The notes under the pieces: generated by a model | What the model was told of the DNA's origin: nothing | Seen by the model: the letters and a program-made list of their open reading frames with translations, nothing else | The model's database searches: none | In this document: positions 16,482-32,473 of the stretch, one piece after another | Position numbering within the stretch: the stretch's first letter is position 1 | Layout of the letters: each line of letters starts with the position of its first letter | Program-made: the position numbers and the translations under genes | Source: DASQFQ01 sp963730115 | GTDB taxonomy: Bacteria; Actinomycetota; Thermoleophilia; Solirubrobacterales; Solirubrobacteraceae | DNA: 64,000 nt | Direction: 5' to 3' | Assembly (NCBI GenBank): GCA_963730115.1 | Contig: CAVSQM010000012.1 | Span: 868,001-932,000 of the forward strand

Positions 16482-17081
16482 ATGTCAGGCCTGCGGGAAC
16501 GCAAGAAACAGGCGACCCGGCTCGCGATCCGCGACGCCGCGATGGCGCTGTTCGACGAGCACGGCTTCACGCACACGACGTTCGACCGCATCGCGGAGGC
16601 GGCCGACGTCTCGCGCGCCACGGTGTTCAGCTACTTCCCCACCAAGGAGGACATCGTCTTCGGCGACGCCGGCGCCGCGGTCGACTCGCTCGCCGCCTCG
16701 CTGGCCGAGCGCCCGGAAGGCCAGGACACCATCGCCACCGTGCGCGCCTGGCTCGGCGAGCTCACGGGCTGGATCGAGCCCGAGCTGCTGCTGCAGCTCC
16801 GCCTCGCGCACGAGGTGCCCGCCGTCGGCGCGCGGCGGCTGCAGATCTATCGCGACATCCAGAACACCGTCGCCGATGCCTTCGAAGCGGAGCTGGGGCC
16901 GGACGCCCGTGTCGCCGCGCGGCTGTCCGCTGCCGCGCTGATCGCCGCGTTCGGGATCGCGGAGGACACCGCTGCCGCGCGCATGGAGGCGGGCGGCCGC
17001 CCCCTCACCCCTGCGGAGATCGACGCGCTGCTCGACGACGCCGTCGCGTTCGTCGAGGCCGGCATGGCCGCGCTGGGCTAG
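16482..17081 (+). CDS. TetR family regulator, probable repressor of the MMPL pump
   Basis: A 199-residue TetR protein. The HTH region is ATRLAIRDAAMALFDEHGFT, HTTFDRIAEAADVSRATVFS, YFPTKEDIVF. The C-terminal domain includes LRLAHEVPAVGARRLQIYRD, as in TetR proteins of the AcrR/EthR-like group. It is divergent from the MMPL gene at 14299-16401, and the intervening inverted repeats fit local autoregulation and control of the pump. The inducer is unknown. The 3' end overlaps the convergent glycosyltransferase stop by 4 bp. Confidence 0.9.
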   Translation: MSGLRERKKQATRLAIRDAAMALFDEHGFTHTTFDRIAEAADVSRATVFSYFPTKEDIVFGDAGAAVDSLAASLAERPEGQDTIATVRAWLGELTGWIEPELLLQLRLAHEVPAVGARRLQIYRDIQNTVADAFEAELGPDARVAARLSAAALIAAFGIAEDTAAARMEAGGRPLTPAEIDALLDDAVAFVEAGMAALG

Positions 17082-19200
17082 AGCAGCTCGGCGATCCGCT
17101 CCGCCGCGCGGGCGGCGCCGCCGGACGCGATCGGGCGGTAGCGGACCGGCTCGGCCAGCGCGCCGGCAACGGCGGCCGCCACGCCGTCGGGGGTGGCGTC
17201 CTCGACCTCCAGCGCCCGCGTGTGGCCGTGGCGCGCGAGCCGGTGGGCGACGTGGATGCGCTGCTCGAAGTGGCGCTTGAGCGGGAACGAGACGAACGGC
17301 GTCCCGCCCGCGATCAGCTCCATGCCGGTGGTCAGCCCGCCCTGGACGAGCGCGACGTCGCAGGAGGCGAGCACGCGGTCGAGGTCCGGCACGTAGCGGC
17401 GGACCTCGACGCCGTCGGGCGCCTGGAGCGACGCCGGGTCGACCCGCGGGCCGGTGACCGCGACCATCCGCAGCCCGGGCACCCGCTCGGCCGCCGCCTC
17501 GTAGCCCGCCACGAGCCGGGCCAGCAACTCGCCGCCGACCGCCGAGCCGCCGACCGCGGCCACGCACAGCGGCCCGTCCGCCGTTGCGCTCGAACGGCTC
17601 CGCCGCGGCGGTGGTCTGGCCGACGAACTCGAAGTGGCGCGGCACCCAGTCGCGGATCTCCGGCAGCCCGGGGCCGAAGGCGCCCGGCACGACGTCCTCC
17701 GGCTCGCCGACGAACAGCGCGCGGTCGCGCACGAACGGGAAGCGCTCGACCTGCTCGATCATCAGGGCGTTGAGGTCGGCGCACAGGAACGCCTCGCGCT
17801 CGCCGCCCTCCGGGCAGCGGCAGCCAGCCCACGAAGTCGGTGAGGAACGCGAACGGGGCGCGCTTGTCCTCGGGGTTCTCGTGCAGGAAGTGGTCGACGT
17901 CCCACGACTCGTCGCCGATCCACACGTCGTACGGGGTGTCGCGCACGACGTCGCGGAAGATCATGTAGTTGGCGACGAGGATCTCGTCCATCTCGCGGAT
18001 CGCCTGGAAGACGGGCAGCGTGTGGGCGCCGGACAGCGCCTCGAGGTGGGCCGACTCGCTGGCGAGCCCGGCGCTCGCCGGGTGGACGCGCTCGCCGGCC
18101 GCCTCGAGCGCCGCGGTCAGCGGGTGCTGTGCGAGCCAGTCGATCTCGAGCCCGGGCACGAGCCGCCGCAGCTCGTGCGCGATCGCCAGGTCGCGCCGGG
18201 CGTGCCCGAGCCCGATCGGGGAGGAGACGAGGAGGGCGCGCTTGCCGCGGGCGAGCGCGCGCGTCCAGCGCCGCGGCGGCCGCGGCGGAACGCCGAGAAC
18301 GTGCTCCGCGAAGTCCTCGATGAGCGCGTTGACCCGCACGGGGTCGCGCCCGTTCAGCGCGTGGCCGGAGCCTTCGAACACGACGAGCTCACCGCCCGTC
18401 AGCTCGGCGACACGCTCTCCGCAGGCGAGCGGCGAGATCGCGTCCTCGTCGCCGTGGATCACCAGCACGGGGCAGCGCGCGCCCGCGACCAGCTGTTCGG
18501 CCTGCTCGCGCGACCGGTAGCCGGGCGCTGCGTCCATGGTCGCCTCGAGCACCCCGAGCCCCGCGTCGAGGCCCCAGCCGACGATGTCATCGACCAGCTT
18601 CTCCGAGTGCGGCTCCGGGAGCATCTCGCGCGCGAAGTGCTCGACGAATCCGGGGTAGTCGCGGTGCCACGAGCCGCGGGTGTAGCGGTCCCAGCCCTCG
18701 TCCGTGCCCGGATCCTCCTCGAACGACTGCTCGAACCACGCGTGCCCGCGGACCAGCTGTGGGATGGTCGAGGCCAGCGCGACGACGCCCGCGACGCGAT
18801 CCGGATGCAGCGTGGCGGCGAACAGCGCGATCGCCGCGCCCAGCGACAGCCCCACCAGCAGCGCGCGTTCCGTCTCCGTGGCGTCGAGCACCGCCACGGC
18901 ATCGCGCACACCGCGGCCGTGGTGTGCCGGGTCCTCGGTCCGGTCGGAGCGGCCGGTGCCGGGCGCGTCCCACGTGACCACGCGGAAGCGCCGCGCCAGG
19001 AACGGGACCTGCCCCTTCCAGAAGTGCGAGTTGACGATCGCCCACGCCGGCGCCAGCACGATGGTGCGGTCGCCGGTGCCGAACACCTCGTAGGCGATGC
19101 CGACGCCGTCGACCTCGACGCGTGCCCTGGCTGTCCGGGCTCGAGCGCTCGCATCCCGCTGCCGAGTCTCCGCCCCCCCGAGGTGGTGGTCAAGCGACAC
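17078..19200 (-). pseudogene. Alpha/beta hydrolase-glycosyltransferase fusion, two frameshifts
   Basis: Residues about 25-290 are an alpha/beta hydrolase: oxyanion region VLAPAWAIVNSHFWKG, nucleophile elbow LLVGLSLGAAIALF, acid CPVLVIHGDEDAISPLA and histidine FEGSGHALNGRDP. The remainder is a GT-B glycosyltransferase of the UGT/MGT kind: ALLVSSPIGLGHARRDLAIA at its start, GDESWDVDHFLHENPEDK in the middle, and the donor-site region VALVQGGLTTGMELIAGGTP near the C-terminus. Extra bases at about 17811 and 17585 break the glycosyltransferase part. Correcting both gives about 706 codons with no stop between domains. Substrate is unknown. Confidence 0.75.
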
Positions 19201-19251
19201 TAGGTGGGGCCCCTGAGGCGACCGCGCCGGGCCGCGCCTAGCGTCGCCGCC

Positions 19252-20328
19252 ATGTCGATCACCGATTCACCCCCCATCGACGAGGAGCGCCTCAACGCGC
19301 TCCTCGGGCAGGCCGTCGTCGAGTTCGGCGCCACCGTCAACGCGGCGCTCGTCGCCATCGGCGACCGCCTCGGCCTCTACCGCGAGCTCGCCGCGCACGG
19401 GCCACTGACCTCCGCCGACCTCGCCGAGCGCACCGGCACCGCCGAGCGCTACGTGCGCGAGTGGCTCGCCGCCCAGGCCGCCAGCGGCTGGGTCGGCTAC
19501 GACGCCGCAGACGAGCGCTACTCGATGTCACCCGAGCAGGCGCTGATGTTCGCCGACCCCGGCAGCCCGGCGTTCGTGGGCGGGGCGTTCCAGCTCGCGC
19601 TCGGCTCCGCGGACTCGCGCGATCAGATCGCCGACGCGTTCGTCAGCGGGTCCGGCTTCGGATGGCACGAGCACGACCATGACGTGCACGACGGCTGCCG
19701 GCGCTTCTTCGAGCCCGGCTACCGCGCCAACATCGTGCAGTCCTGGATCCCGGCGCTCGAGGGCGTGCACGAGAAGCTCTCGGCCGGCGGTCGCGTCGCC
19801 GACGTCGGTTGCGGGCAGGGCGCCTCGTCGATCGTGATCGCCGAGGGCTACCCGAACGCGACCGTCCACGGCACCGACGCGCACGACGGCTCGATCGCCG
19901 AGGCGCAGCGGCTGGCGACGGCGGCCGGCGTCGACGACCGCGTGACGTTCGCGACCGAGTACGCCGACTCGCTCAGCCCCGGCGCCTACGACCTGGTCAC
20001 GACGTTCGACTGCCTGCACGACATGGGCGACCCGGTCGGCGCCGCGCGCCAGGTGCGCTCCGCGCTCGCGCCGGACGGCACCTGGATGATCGTCGAGCCG
20101 ATCGCCGGCGACCGCCTCGAGGACAACCTGAACCCGGTCGGGCGCGCGTACTACGCGTTCTCGACGCTGCTGTGCACGCCGAGCTCGCTGTCGCAGGAGG
20201 TCGGGCTCGCGCTCGGCGCCCAGGCGGGCGAGGCGCGGTTGCGCGACGTGCTCGAGCAGGCCGGGTTCAGCCGCGTGCGGCGCGCGGCAGAGACGCCGTT
20301 CAACGTCGTGCTGGAAGCACGCCCGTAG
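19252..20328 (+). CDS. SAM-dependent methyltransferase with winged-helix N-terminus
   Basis: A 358-residue protein. The N-terminal 100 residues look like a winged-helix/dimerisation domain (LYRELAAHGPLTSADLAERT, ERYVREWLAAQAASGWVGYD). The class I methyltransferase core follows: motif I RVADVGCGQGASSIVIAEG, then ATVHGTDAHDGSI and YDLVTTFDCLHDMGDP. This layout is like the mycobacterial Rv2258c group. The ATG at 19252 follows the 51-bp gap from the divergent fusion gene. It overlaps the convergent LAL regulator by 29 bp. Confidence 0.85.
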   Translation: MSITDSPPIDEERLNALLGQAVVEFGATVNAALVAIGDRLGLYRELAAHGPLTSADLAERTGTAERYVREWLAAQAASGWVGYDAADERYSMSPEQALMFADPGSPAFVGGAFQLALGSADSRDQIADAFVSGSGFGWHEHDHDVHDGCRRFFEPGYRANIVQSWIPALEGVHEKLSAGGRVADVGCGQGASSIVIAEGYPNATVHGTDAHDGSIAEAQRLATAAGVDDRVTFATEYADSLSPGAYDLVTTFDCLHDMGDPVGAARQVRSALAPDGTWMIVEPIAGDRLEDNLNPVGRAYYAFSTLLCTPSSLSQEVGLALGAQAGEARLRDVLEQAGFSRVRRAAETPFNVVLEARP

Positions 20329-23193
20329 CTCCCCCCGGCGCCTCCGGGCCGGCCCCGCCGGCCCGGAGTGCCGCCGCGAGCGCCGGGCGAGAGTTGACGC
20401 CGAGCTTGAGGTAGACGTTGCGCAGGTGGTACTCGACGGTCTTCGGGCTGAGGTAGAGCGCCGCGGCGGCCTGGCGGGTCGTCGAGCCGCCGCCGAGCAT
20501 CAGCGCGATCCGCAGCTCCTGCGGGGTGAGCTCGTCGAGCGACGACGGATCGCGGCGGCGAGCGGTCTCGCCGGTGGCGCGCAGCTCCGCTCCGGCGCGG
20601 TCTGCCCACGGCCGGGCCCTCAGCGCGTCGAAGGCGTCGAGCGCCGAGCGCAGGGGCCGGCGTGCGTCGGAGCGGCGGCCGGTGCGTCTCAGCCGCTCGC
20701 CGAGGCAGAGCTCGGTGCGGGCGCGCTCGTAGAGGTCGTCCTCGCGGTCGTGCTGCTGGAGCGCGGCGGCGAACTCGCGGAACGCCGCTTCGTCGTCGGC
20801 CTCAGCGAGAGCGACCGCGCGATGGGCGCGGGCGAGCGCCCAGGGCCGGCCTTTGGCGGTGGCCGCGGCGAGCGCCTCGCCGGCAAGCGCGCGCGCCCGG
20901 TCGCCGCGGCCGCCCAACTCCGCCAGCTCGGGCGCGGGCGACAGGTCCGGGTCGCGCATCTCGTGCTCGACCAGCACGGCGGCCTTCGCCTCGAAGGCGG
21001 CGCGGGCCACCTCCGGGTCGCCGGCGCCGAGCGCGAGCTCACCCTCGGCGTGGAGCGCCCAGGTCTCGAAGAACGGGGTTCCGAACTCGCGCGCCAGGCC
21101 GAGCGCGGTGCGGGCGTGCTCGGCTGCGCGCGGGTCGCCGCGGCGCGCCTCCAGCCGCGCGAGCCCGGCGAGCGAGGCGACGGCGTCGACGCGCAGCCCG
21201 GCCTCGCCGGCCAGCCGCAGCGCCTCCTCGAAGTGCGCCGTCGCCTCCGCCCAGCGCGGGCTTGCGGCCATTCCCACGCCGAGATAGAAGAGGGCGAAGG
21301 GCAGCACGCCGGTTGCGCCGCGCTCGCGCGCGAGCGCGATCGCGCGGGCGAGCGGCTCGTACGCTTCGGGCCCGCTGCGGAGGAACGCGGCGGGAACACC
21401 GACGAGCGCGGCCGTGCGCGGGTCCTCACGCAGCGCCGGTGTCGTCTCGGCGAGCGCCGCCGCCTCGTCGAGCCAGCGCGCGGCCTCCCCGCGCCCCTGC
21501 ATGACGAGGCCGGCGCCGAGCGCGGTGGCGGCCAGTCCGCGGGCGCGCGGGTCGGCCACGGGCGCAAGCGCGAGCGCGCGGCGCCCCAGCTGCTCGATGT
21601 CGGCCGCCGGGCTCGGGCCGTAGAGCGTCGCGAACGCCGCCTCCCCGAGCATCGCGGCAGCCTTGGCGGGGTCCTCGGCGGCGATCGCCTCGGCGCCGCG
21701 GTGAAGCGTGTCGATGGCGAGCGGAACGGGCCCCCGCCGAGCCAGCACGCGCCCACGGAGATGAGCGGCCTCGGCCCGCTCGGGCCCGGCGGCGGGGAGC
21801 GGAGCGGCGTCGTCGAGCAGCACGAGCGCCCGCGGGCCATCCCCGGCGAGCCACGCCTCGTCGGCGGCGCGGCGGAGCCGCTCGGCCCGCCGCGGCGGTT
21901 CGGGCGTGAGGCGCGCCGCGTGCTCGAGCGCCGCAGCGGCCGCGGCATGCCCGCCACGCGCGCCGGCCGCCTCGGCGACCCCGTCCAGCGCACCGGCGAC
22001 CGCCTCGTCCGGCTCGAGCGTGCCGGCGGCGGCATGCCACGCCCGCCGCTCGGCGTCCCGCGGACCGTCGAGCGCCGCCGCATACGCGCGGTGGGCGGCC
22101 CGGCGGTCGGCGGGCACGGCACGCGCGAGCACGACCGAGCGCGTCAGCGGGTGGCGAAACGCGACACGCCCGGGAGCGAGCTCGACGAGACCCGCCGCCT
22201 CCGCGGCTTCGAGGCCCGCGAGAGCGAGGTCGGTCTGCCCGCCGCCCCCGGCGGGCCCTCCTGCCTCAACTGGCCCTCCGCCCCCGGCCGGCCTCCGCCC
22301 TCGGCCGGCGCTCCGGCCCCGGCCGACCCTTCCCGCTCGCCCAAGGCGCGCGCCGCGGCCAGAACCGGCTCGATCGCTTCGGCGTCGGCCACGGCGGCCG
22401 CCAGCAGGGCCCTGCGGGCGGCCTCCGGCAGGGCGTCGAGCCGGCGGCCGACCGACCGCTCGAGCCGCGCGCCGATCGGGACCTGGCCGCCGACCGGCCC
22501 CGGGCGCAGCCTCGGCGCCTCGGCGGCCGCCTCGACGAGCGCGAGCGGGTTGCCTCCCGTCGCCGCGTGCAGCCATGCCGCGGTGTCCTCCGCCACCGGC
22601 CGCGCCGCGTGCGCCGCGAGCAGCCGGCGCGCCGGGCCCGCGGCCAGGCCGGTGAGGGTCAGCGTGTCGAGCTCGGCCGCCTCGACCGCCGGCGCCTCCC
22701 CCGCCCGCAGGGCGAACACGATCGCGACCGCGTCGGCGAGCAGTCGCCGGGCCGCGAACACGAGCGCCGAGGACGACGGGCGGTCGAGCCAGTGGACGTC
22801 GTCGGCCAGCACGACCACCGGGCGCTGCTCCGCGAGCGCGGCCAGCAGCCCGAGCGTGCCGGCGCCCACGAGCTGCGGCTCCGCGGCGGCGGCCGGCGCG
22901 AGGCCGAGCGCGGCGTCGAGGGCGCGGGCCTGCGGCGCGGGCAGCCGCCCGAGCTCACCGAGCGCCGGCCGCAGCAGCTCGGACAGGCCGGCGAACGCGA
23001 CCTCGACCTCGGACTCCACCCCGCGCACGCGCAGCACGGTCGCGTCGCCGGCGACCTCCGCCGCGTGCTCGAGCAGCGCGCTCTTGCCGATCCCCGGCTC
23101 GCCGCGCACCACGAGCACGCCGCTCGCGCCCGCTCCGGCGTCGGCCACGAGCCTCTCGATGCGCTCGCACTCGGGAGCGCGGCCCAGCAGCAT
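20300..23193 (-). pseudogene. LAL-type LuxR family regulator with AAA ATPase domain, apparent frameshift
   Basis: The N-terminal AAA/ATPase part (from 23193) has Walker A RGEPGIGKSALLEHAA and Walker B RPVVVLADDVHWLDRPS. A long TPR-like helical region follows, then a C-terminal LuxR HTH: LTPQELRIALMLGGGSTTRQ, AAAALYLSPKTVEYHLRNVY. The ATPase half and the TPR/HTH half are in different frames. The switch lies in a Gly/Pro/Ala-rich linker at about 22240-22340 and equals one missing (or two extra) bases. Whole gene is about 964 codons, typical for LAL regulators of metabolite or antibiotic genes. No target is obvious. Confidence 0.75.
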
Positions 23194-23213
23194 GCGACCG
23201 ATCCTATGCGCGT

Positions 23214-23945
23214 TCAGAGGAACACAGGCTGTGGCTCATAGCCGGGCGGGTGGACGTCGACGTCGAGGCCCCAGCGGCCCTCGATGTCGCCCCCACCCGC
23301 CTCGTAGGGCATCCGCCCGGCGGCAGCCTCGAGCTCCTCGAGGGCGGCCGCGCGCACGCGGGCGAGCACGGGACGGTAGGTCGGGGCGTCGGAGGTCGCC
23401 GTCAGCACGTAGGCGAGCCGGGACGACGTCGTCCAGCCGAACTCCTCGGGCTTACCCGCCCGCCGCCATTGCGCGTCGATATCGGCGAGGGCGGCGTCGA
23501 GCTCGTCGCTCGACCGCGCGATGTCGCGGCATCCGGCGGCGGCGATGCGCGCCTCCACACGCTCGACGATGCGCTCGGTGGCGGGGCGGGCCTCGCTGCG
23601 GAGATCGTCGGGCCGCAGGTGCACGACGATCTCCCAGCGCACCGGCGGCGCGGCCTCCACGCGGTCGCGCCAGGCGTCGCGCGCCGGCCTGCGGCGGCCG
23701 ACCCTCAGGCGTTCCGCCAGCTCCGGAGGCAGCGGCGGGATCTCGCGGTCGGTCCCCAGCAGCGCGTAGCGCGTCCACTCGACGTCGGCGTAGGCCCGCT
23801 CCGCGCGCTCCCGCGCCCACGCCACAGCGGCCTCGTACGGCAGCTCGACCGCCTCGTCGCCGACCCGGCACTCGAAGCGCCCGGTGCAGACCGCGTTGCG
23901 CTCGTCGTCGTACGCCTCGATCTCGCGGAGCCAGGCGACGGCCAC
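23214..23945 (-). CDS. Hypothetical protein downstream of gltD
   Basis: A protein of about 243 residues from the GTG at 23945. It is acidic and helical with no motif that I recognise (for example VAVAWLREIEAYDDERNAVC, EFGWTTSSRLAYVLTATSD). The start is taken just after the gltD stop at 23957, which would place it at the end of the gltBD transcript. A function cannot be given. Confidence 0.6.
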   Translation of the reverse strand: MAVAWLREIEAYDDERNAVCTGRFECRVGDEAVELPYEAAVAWARERAERAYADVEWTRYALLGTDREIPPLPPELAERLRVGRRRPARDAWRDRVEAAPPVRWEIVVHLRPDDLRSEARPATERIVERVEARIAAAGCRDIARSSDELDAALADIDAQWRRAGKPEEFGWTTSSRLAYVLTATSDAPTYRPVLARVRAAALEELEAAAGRMPYEAGGGDIEGRWGLDVDVHPPGYEPQPVFL

Positions 23946-23956
23946 CGCGACGCCGC

Positions 23957-29997
<6,041 letters not shown>

Positions 29998-30066
29998 GGC
30001 GTGCTCCCGGTGCGCGGGCGGGGGCCCTGAGGCGGAGGCGGAAAGGTAGCAATCGTTCGGGCGCGT

Positions 30067-30090
30067 GAATATGTACAGAGGTACAAATTC
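30067..30090. promoter_or_regulatory. Inverted repeat upstream of gltB
   Basis: A 24-bp imperfect palindrome with core TGTAC-AGAG-GTACA and outer arms GAAT/ATTC (9 of 10 arm positions match). It is AT-rich and 70-93 bp upstream of the gltB start, between gltB and the next minus-strand gene. It looks like an operator or an activator site; it lacks the exact NtcA spacing (GTA-N8-TAC). Confidence 0.45.
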
Positions 30091-30093
30091 GCA

Positions 30094-31383
30094 TCAGCCA
30101 CGAGTTTGGGCCGTTTCGTAGACCGCGGCCACCCGCTCGGCGAGCGCCGGCCACGCATAGCGCTCGACCGCCACCTCGCGGGCGTTGGCGCCGCGCCGGC
30201 GCCGCTCCTCGGGGTCGTTGACGGCCTCCACGAGCGCATCTCCGAGCGCGACGCGATCGTCGGGCCCGACCAGCCAGCCGGTCTCCCCCGCGTCGACGAT
30301 CTCCGCCGGGCCGTGGGAGTTGACCGCGATCACGGGCCGCGCGCATGCCATCCCCTCGACCAGGACCTGGCCGAACTGCTCGGCCACCGAGGGCAGCACG
30401 ACGAGGTCGGCGGCGTTGAGGAAGCTCGGGAGCACGTCGTGCTCGTGCCAGCCGGCCAGATGAACGTCGCGCGCGCCCGTGCGCGCGATGGCCTCGTCGG
30501 GGTGCTCGCCCTCGAACTCGTCGGGGAAGCCGCCGACGAGCACCAGCGGCGCGCGCTCGGCGAAGCGCTCACGGGCCTCGCCGTAGGCCTCGATCAGCAG
30601 CGGGACCCGCTTGACGCCCGTGAAGCGCCCGACGTAGAGCAGCACCGGGCCGTCGTAGCCGGCGAGCGCCGGGACGTACTCGGCCCAGTGGGCGCCACGG
30701 TCGACCTCGCGCGGCTTGAAGCGCCCGGGATCGAAGCCGTTGGGAGCCTCGACGCACTGCTCGTGCGGCACGCCGAGCAGGTGCTCGGCGCGGGCGTCCT
30801 GGCTGCGGGAGAGCACCAGCAGGCGCTCGCACCCCGCCGCCCAGCCGCGCAGGCGCTCCACCCAGGCCGCCGCGTGCGCCCAGCGCTCCGGCTCGGCCTC
30901 GATGGCCTCGAGCATCAGCAGCTCGGTGCCGTGGAGGTGGCCGACGACGGGCACGTCGGGCGCGACGCGGGCCGCGGCCTCGTTGAGGGGGGTGAGGTGA
31001 TGGAGATGCAGCACGTCGGCGTCACGCGCCCCGGCGGCCTCCAGCGCGCGCGCCCACGCGGCCACGAGGTGGTCGGCGACGTCGTCGCCGAGCGAGGCGA
31101 AGACGCGGTCGGGCGCGCCGGGTCGGTCCTCGAAGGAGGGGTGGAAGGGCGGGTCGGCGAGCAGCGGGTCGGGGGCGTCGAGGGCAGCGGTGAAGTCGAC
31201 GGGATGCAGGTCGAGGCCGCGGTAGAACGCCCGTGCGTCGCCGGGGCGCCCGGGGCGGGAGAGCGAGCCGGACACGATCGCGGCCTCCCAGCCCGCGTGC
31301 GGCAGCGCGGTGGCGAGGTTGCGGGCGACGTGCGCCGAGCCCCCGCGGGGGAAGAACATGAGGCCCATCAGGACGCGGCTCAT
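30094..31383 (-). CDS. GT4-family glycosyltransferase
   Basis: A 429-residue GT-B enzyme of the GT4 type. The N-terminal domain has MFFPRGGSAHVARNLATALP and HLHHLTPLNEAAARVAPDVP. The C-terminal domain has the donor-binding region VLLYVGRFTGVKRVPLLIEA and the EX7E-like motif PSVAEQFGQVLVEGMACARP. It probably transfers a sugar to a cell-envelope acceptor in the cytoplasm. It ends close to the gltB upstream region and starts divergently from the CDF transporter; neither neighbour reveals the acceptor. Confidence 0.9.
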   Translation of the reverse strand: MSRVLMGLMFFPRGGSAHVARNLATALPHAGWEAAIVSGSLSRPGRPGDARAFYRGLDLHPVDFTAALDAPDPLLADPPFHPSFEDRPGAPDRVFASLGDDVADHLVAAWARALEAAGARDADVLHLHHLTPLNEAAARVAPDVPVVGHLHGTELLMLEAIEAEPERWAHAAAWVERLRGWAAGCERLLVLSRSQDARAEHLLGVPHEQCVEAPNGFDPGRFKPREVDRGAHWAEYVPALAGYDGPVLLYVGRFTGVKRVPLLIEAYGEARERFAERAPLVLVGGFPDEFEGEHPDEAIARTGARDVHLAGWHEHDVLPSFLNAADLVVLPSVAEQFGQVLVEGMACARPVIAVNSHGPAEIVDAGETGWLVGPDDRVALGDALVEAVNDPEERRRRGANAREVAVERYAWPALAERVAAVYETAQTRG

Positions 31384-31411
31384 CGCGGCAGCACCGGCGT
31401 AGCCTAGTTCC

Positions 31412-32329
31412 GTGCCCCACGACCACCACCACGGTCACGACCACGCCATCGGCGCGGACGCGGACCGCGGCAAGCTCCGCCTCGCGCTCGGCGCTGATCC
31501 TCGGCTTCATGGTCGTCGAGGTCGTCGCCGGCCTCGTCGCGGGCTCGCTGGCGCTGCTCTCCGACGCCGCCCACATGCTCACCGACGCCGGCGCCGTCGC
31601 GCTCGCACTGGCCGCCGCCACGCTCGCCGCGCGCCCGCCCTCCGGCCGCTTCACGTTCGGCCTCGGCCGCGCCGAGATCCTCAGCGCCCAGGCCAACGGC
31701 GCCACCCTGCTCGTGCTCGCCGGGGTGCTCGGCTTCGAGGCGGTCCGGCGCCTGCTCGACCCGCCCGACGTCGACGGCGGGATCGTGATCGCCGTCGGCC
31801 TGCTCGGCGCGGCGGTCAACATCGCCGCCGCCTACGCGCTCGCCAAGGCGCGAGCGCCAGCTCGCTCAACGTCAAGGGCGCCCGCGCCCACGTGCTGATG
31901 GACCTCTACGCGTCGCTCGGCGCGGTCGTCGCCGGCGCGCTCGTCCTGCTCTTCGACTTCCGCGCCGCCGACCCGATCGCCGCGCTGCTCGTCGCGCTCC
32001 TCATGCTCCGCACCGCCTGGAGCCTGCTGCGCGACTCCGGTCGCGTGCTGCTCGAGGGCGCGCCCGGCGGGCATGGACCCCGACGCGATCGGCCGCGCGC
32101 TCGCGAGCGAGCCCGGCGTCGTCGAGGTCCACGACCTCCACGTGTGGGAGGTCACCACCGACTTCCCCGCCCTTGCCGCCCACGTCATGGTCGCGCCCGG
32201 CGACGACTGCCACCGCATCCGCCGCGAGCTCCAGAGCATGCTCGGCGAGCGTTTCGGCATCCGCCACACCACGCTCCAGGTCGACCACGAGCGCGCGGAC
32301 GAGCTGCTCGACATCGAGCCGCGGGCTAG
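31412..32329 (+). pseudogene. Cation diffusion facilitator (CDF) efflux protein, multiple frameshifts
   Basis: The GTG start gives PHDHHHGHDHAIGADAD, a His-rich cytoplasmic tail. Transmembrane segments with the metal-site motif LLSDAAHMLTDAGAVALAL follow after a +1 shift at about 31495. The helix 4/5 part (NVKGARAHVLMDLYASLGAV) needs a second shift at about 31855 (-1). The C-terminal cytoplasmic domain (VVEVHDLHVWEVTTDFPALA, IRHTTLQVDHE) needs a third at about 32068 (+1). The likely stop is TAG at 32327-32329; the last frame otherwise runs on to 32468 into the adjacent hairpin element. Function by family: zinc or other divalent metal export by proton exchange. Confidence 0.75.
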
Positions 32330-32337
32330 CTCCGGGC

Positions 32338-32473
32338 GAACGTCAAAGGCGGCTGGGTTTCAGGACCGGTCTGGCTGGGTTGTCCTGCCTAGGGGTCGGA
32401 TAGCGACCCCTAGGCAGGACGACTGCCGCCGCGGCGGTCCGGACCCATCCCTACCCAGCCGCAGTTGACGTTC
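32338..32473. repeat. Composite hairpin element, copy A
   Basis: A 136-bp element bounded by inverted arms: GAACGTCAA-A-GGCGGCTGGG at 32338 and its near-complement ending at 32473 (19 of 21 positions match). Its centre is a perfect 17-bp stem (GTCCTGCCTAGGGGTCG at 32382-32398 and its complement at 32404-32420) with a 5-nt loop. G.T-containing pairs extend it to about 21 bp. It lies between convergent genes. The last bases of the right arm overlap the TGA stop of the phosphodiester glycosidase gene. A second copy is at 41377-41521. It could act as a bidirectional terminator, a structured RNA or a mobile palindromic repeat. Confidence 0.8.

Noticed and set aside
30067..30090. NtcA site before gltB
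   Set aside because: The core spacing is GTA-N6-TAC, not the N8 of NtcA, so I keep it only as an unassigned palindrome.
32330..32468. C-terminal extension of the CDF protein to 32468
   Set aside because: The added residues are read from the hairpin element and have no CDF similarity; the TAG at 32327-32329 is a better end.
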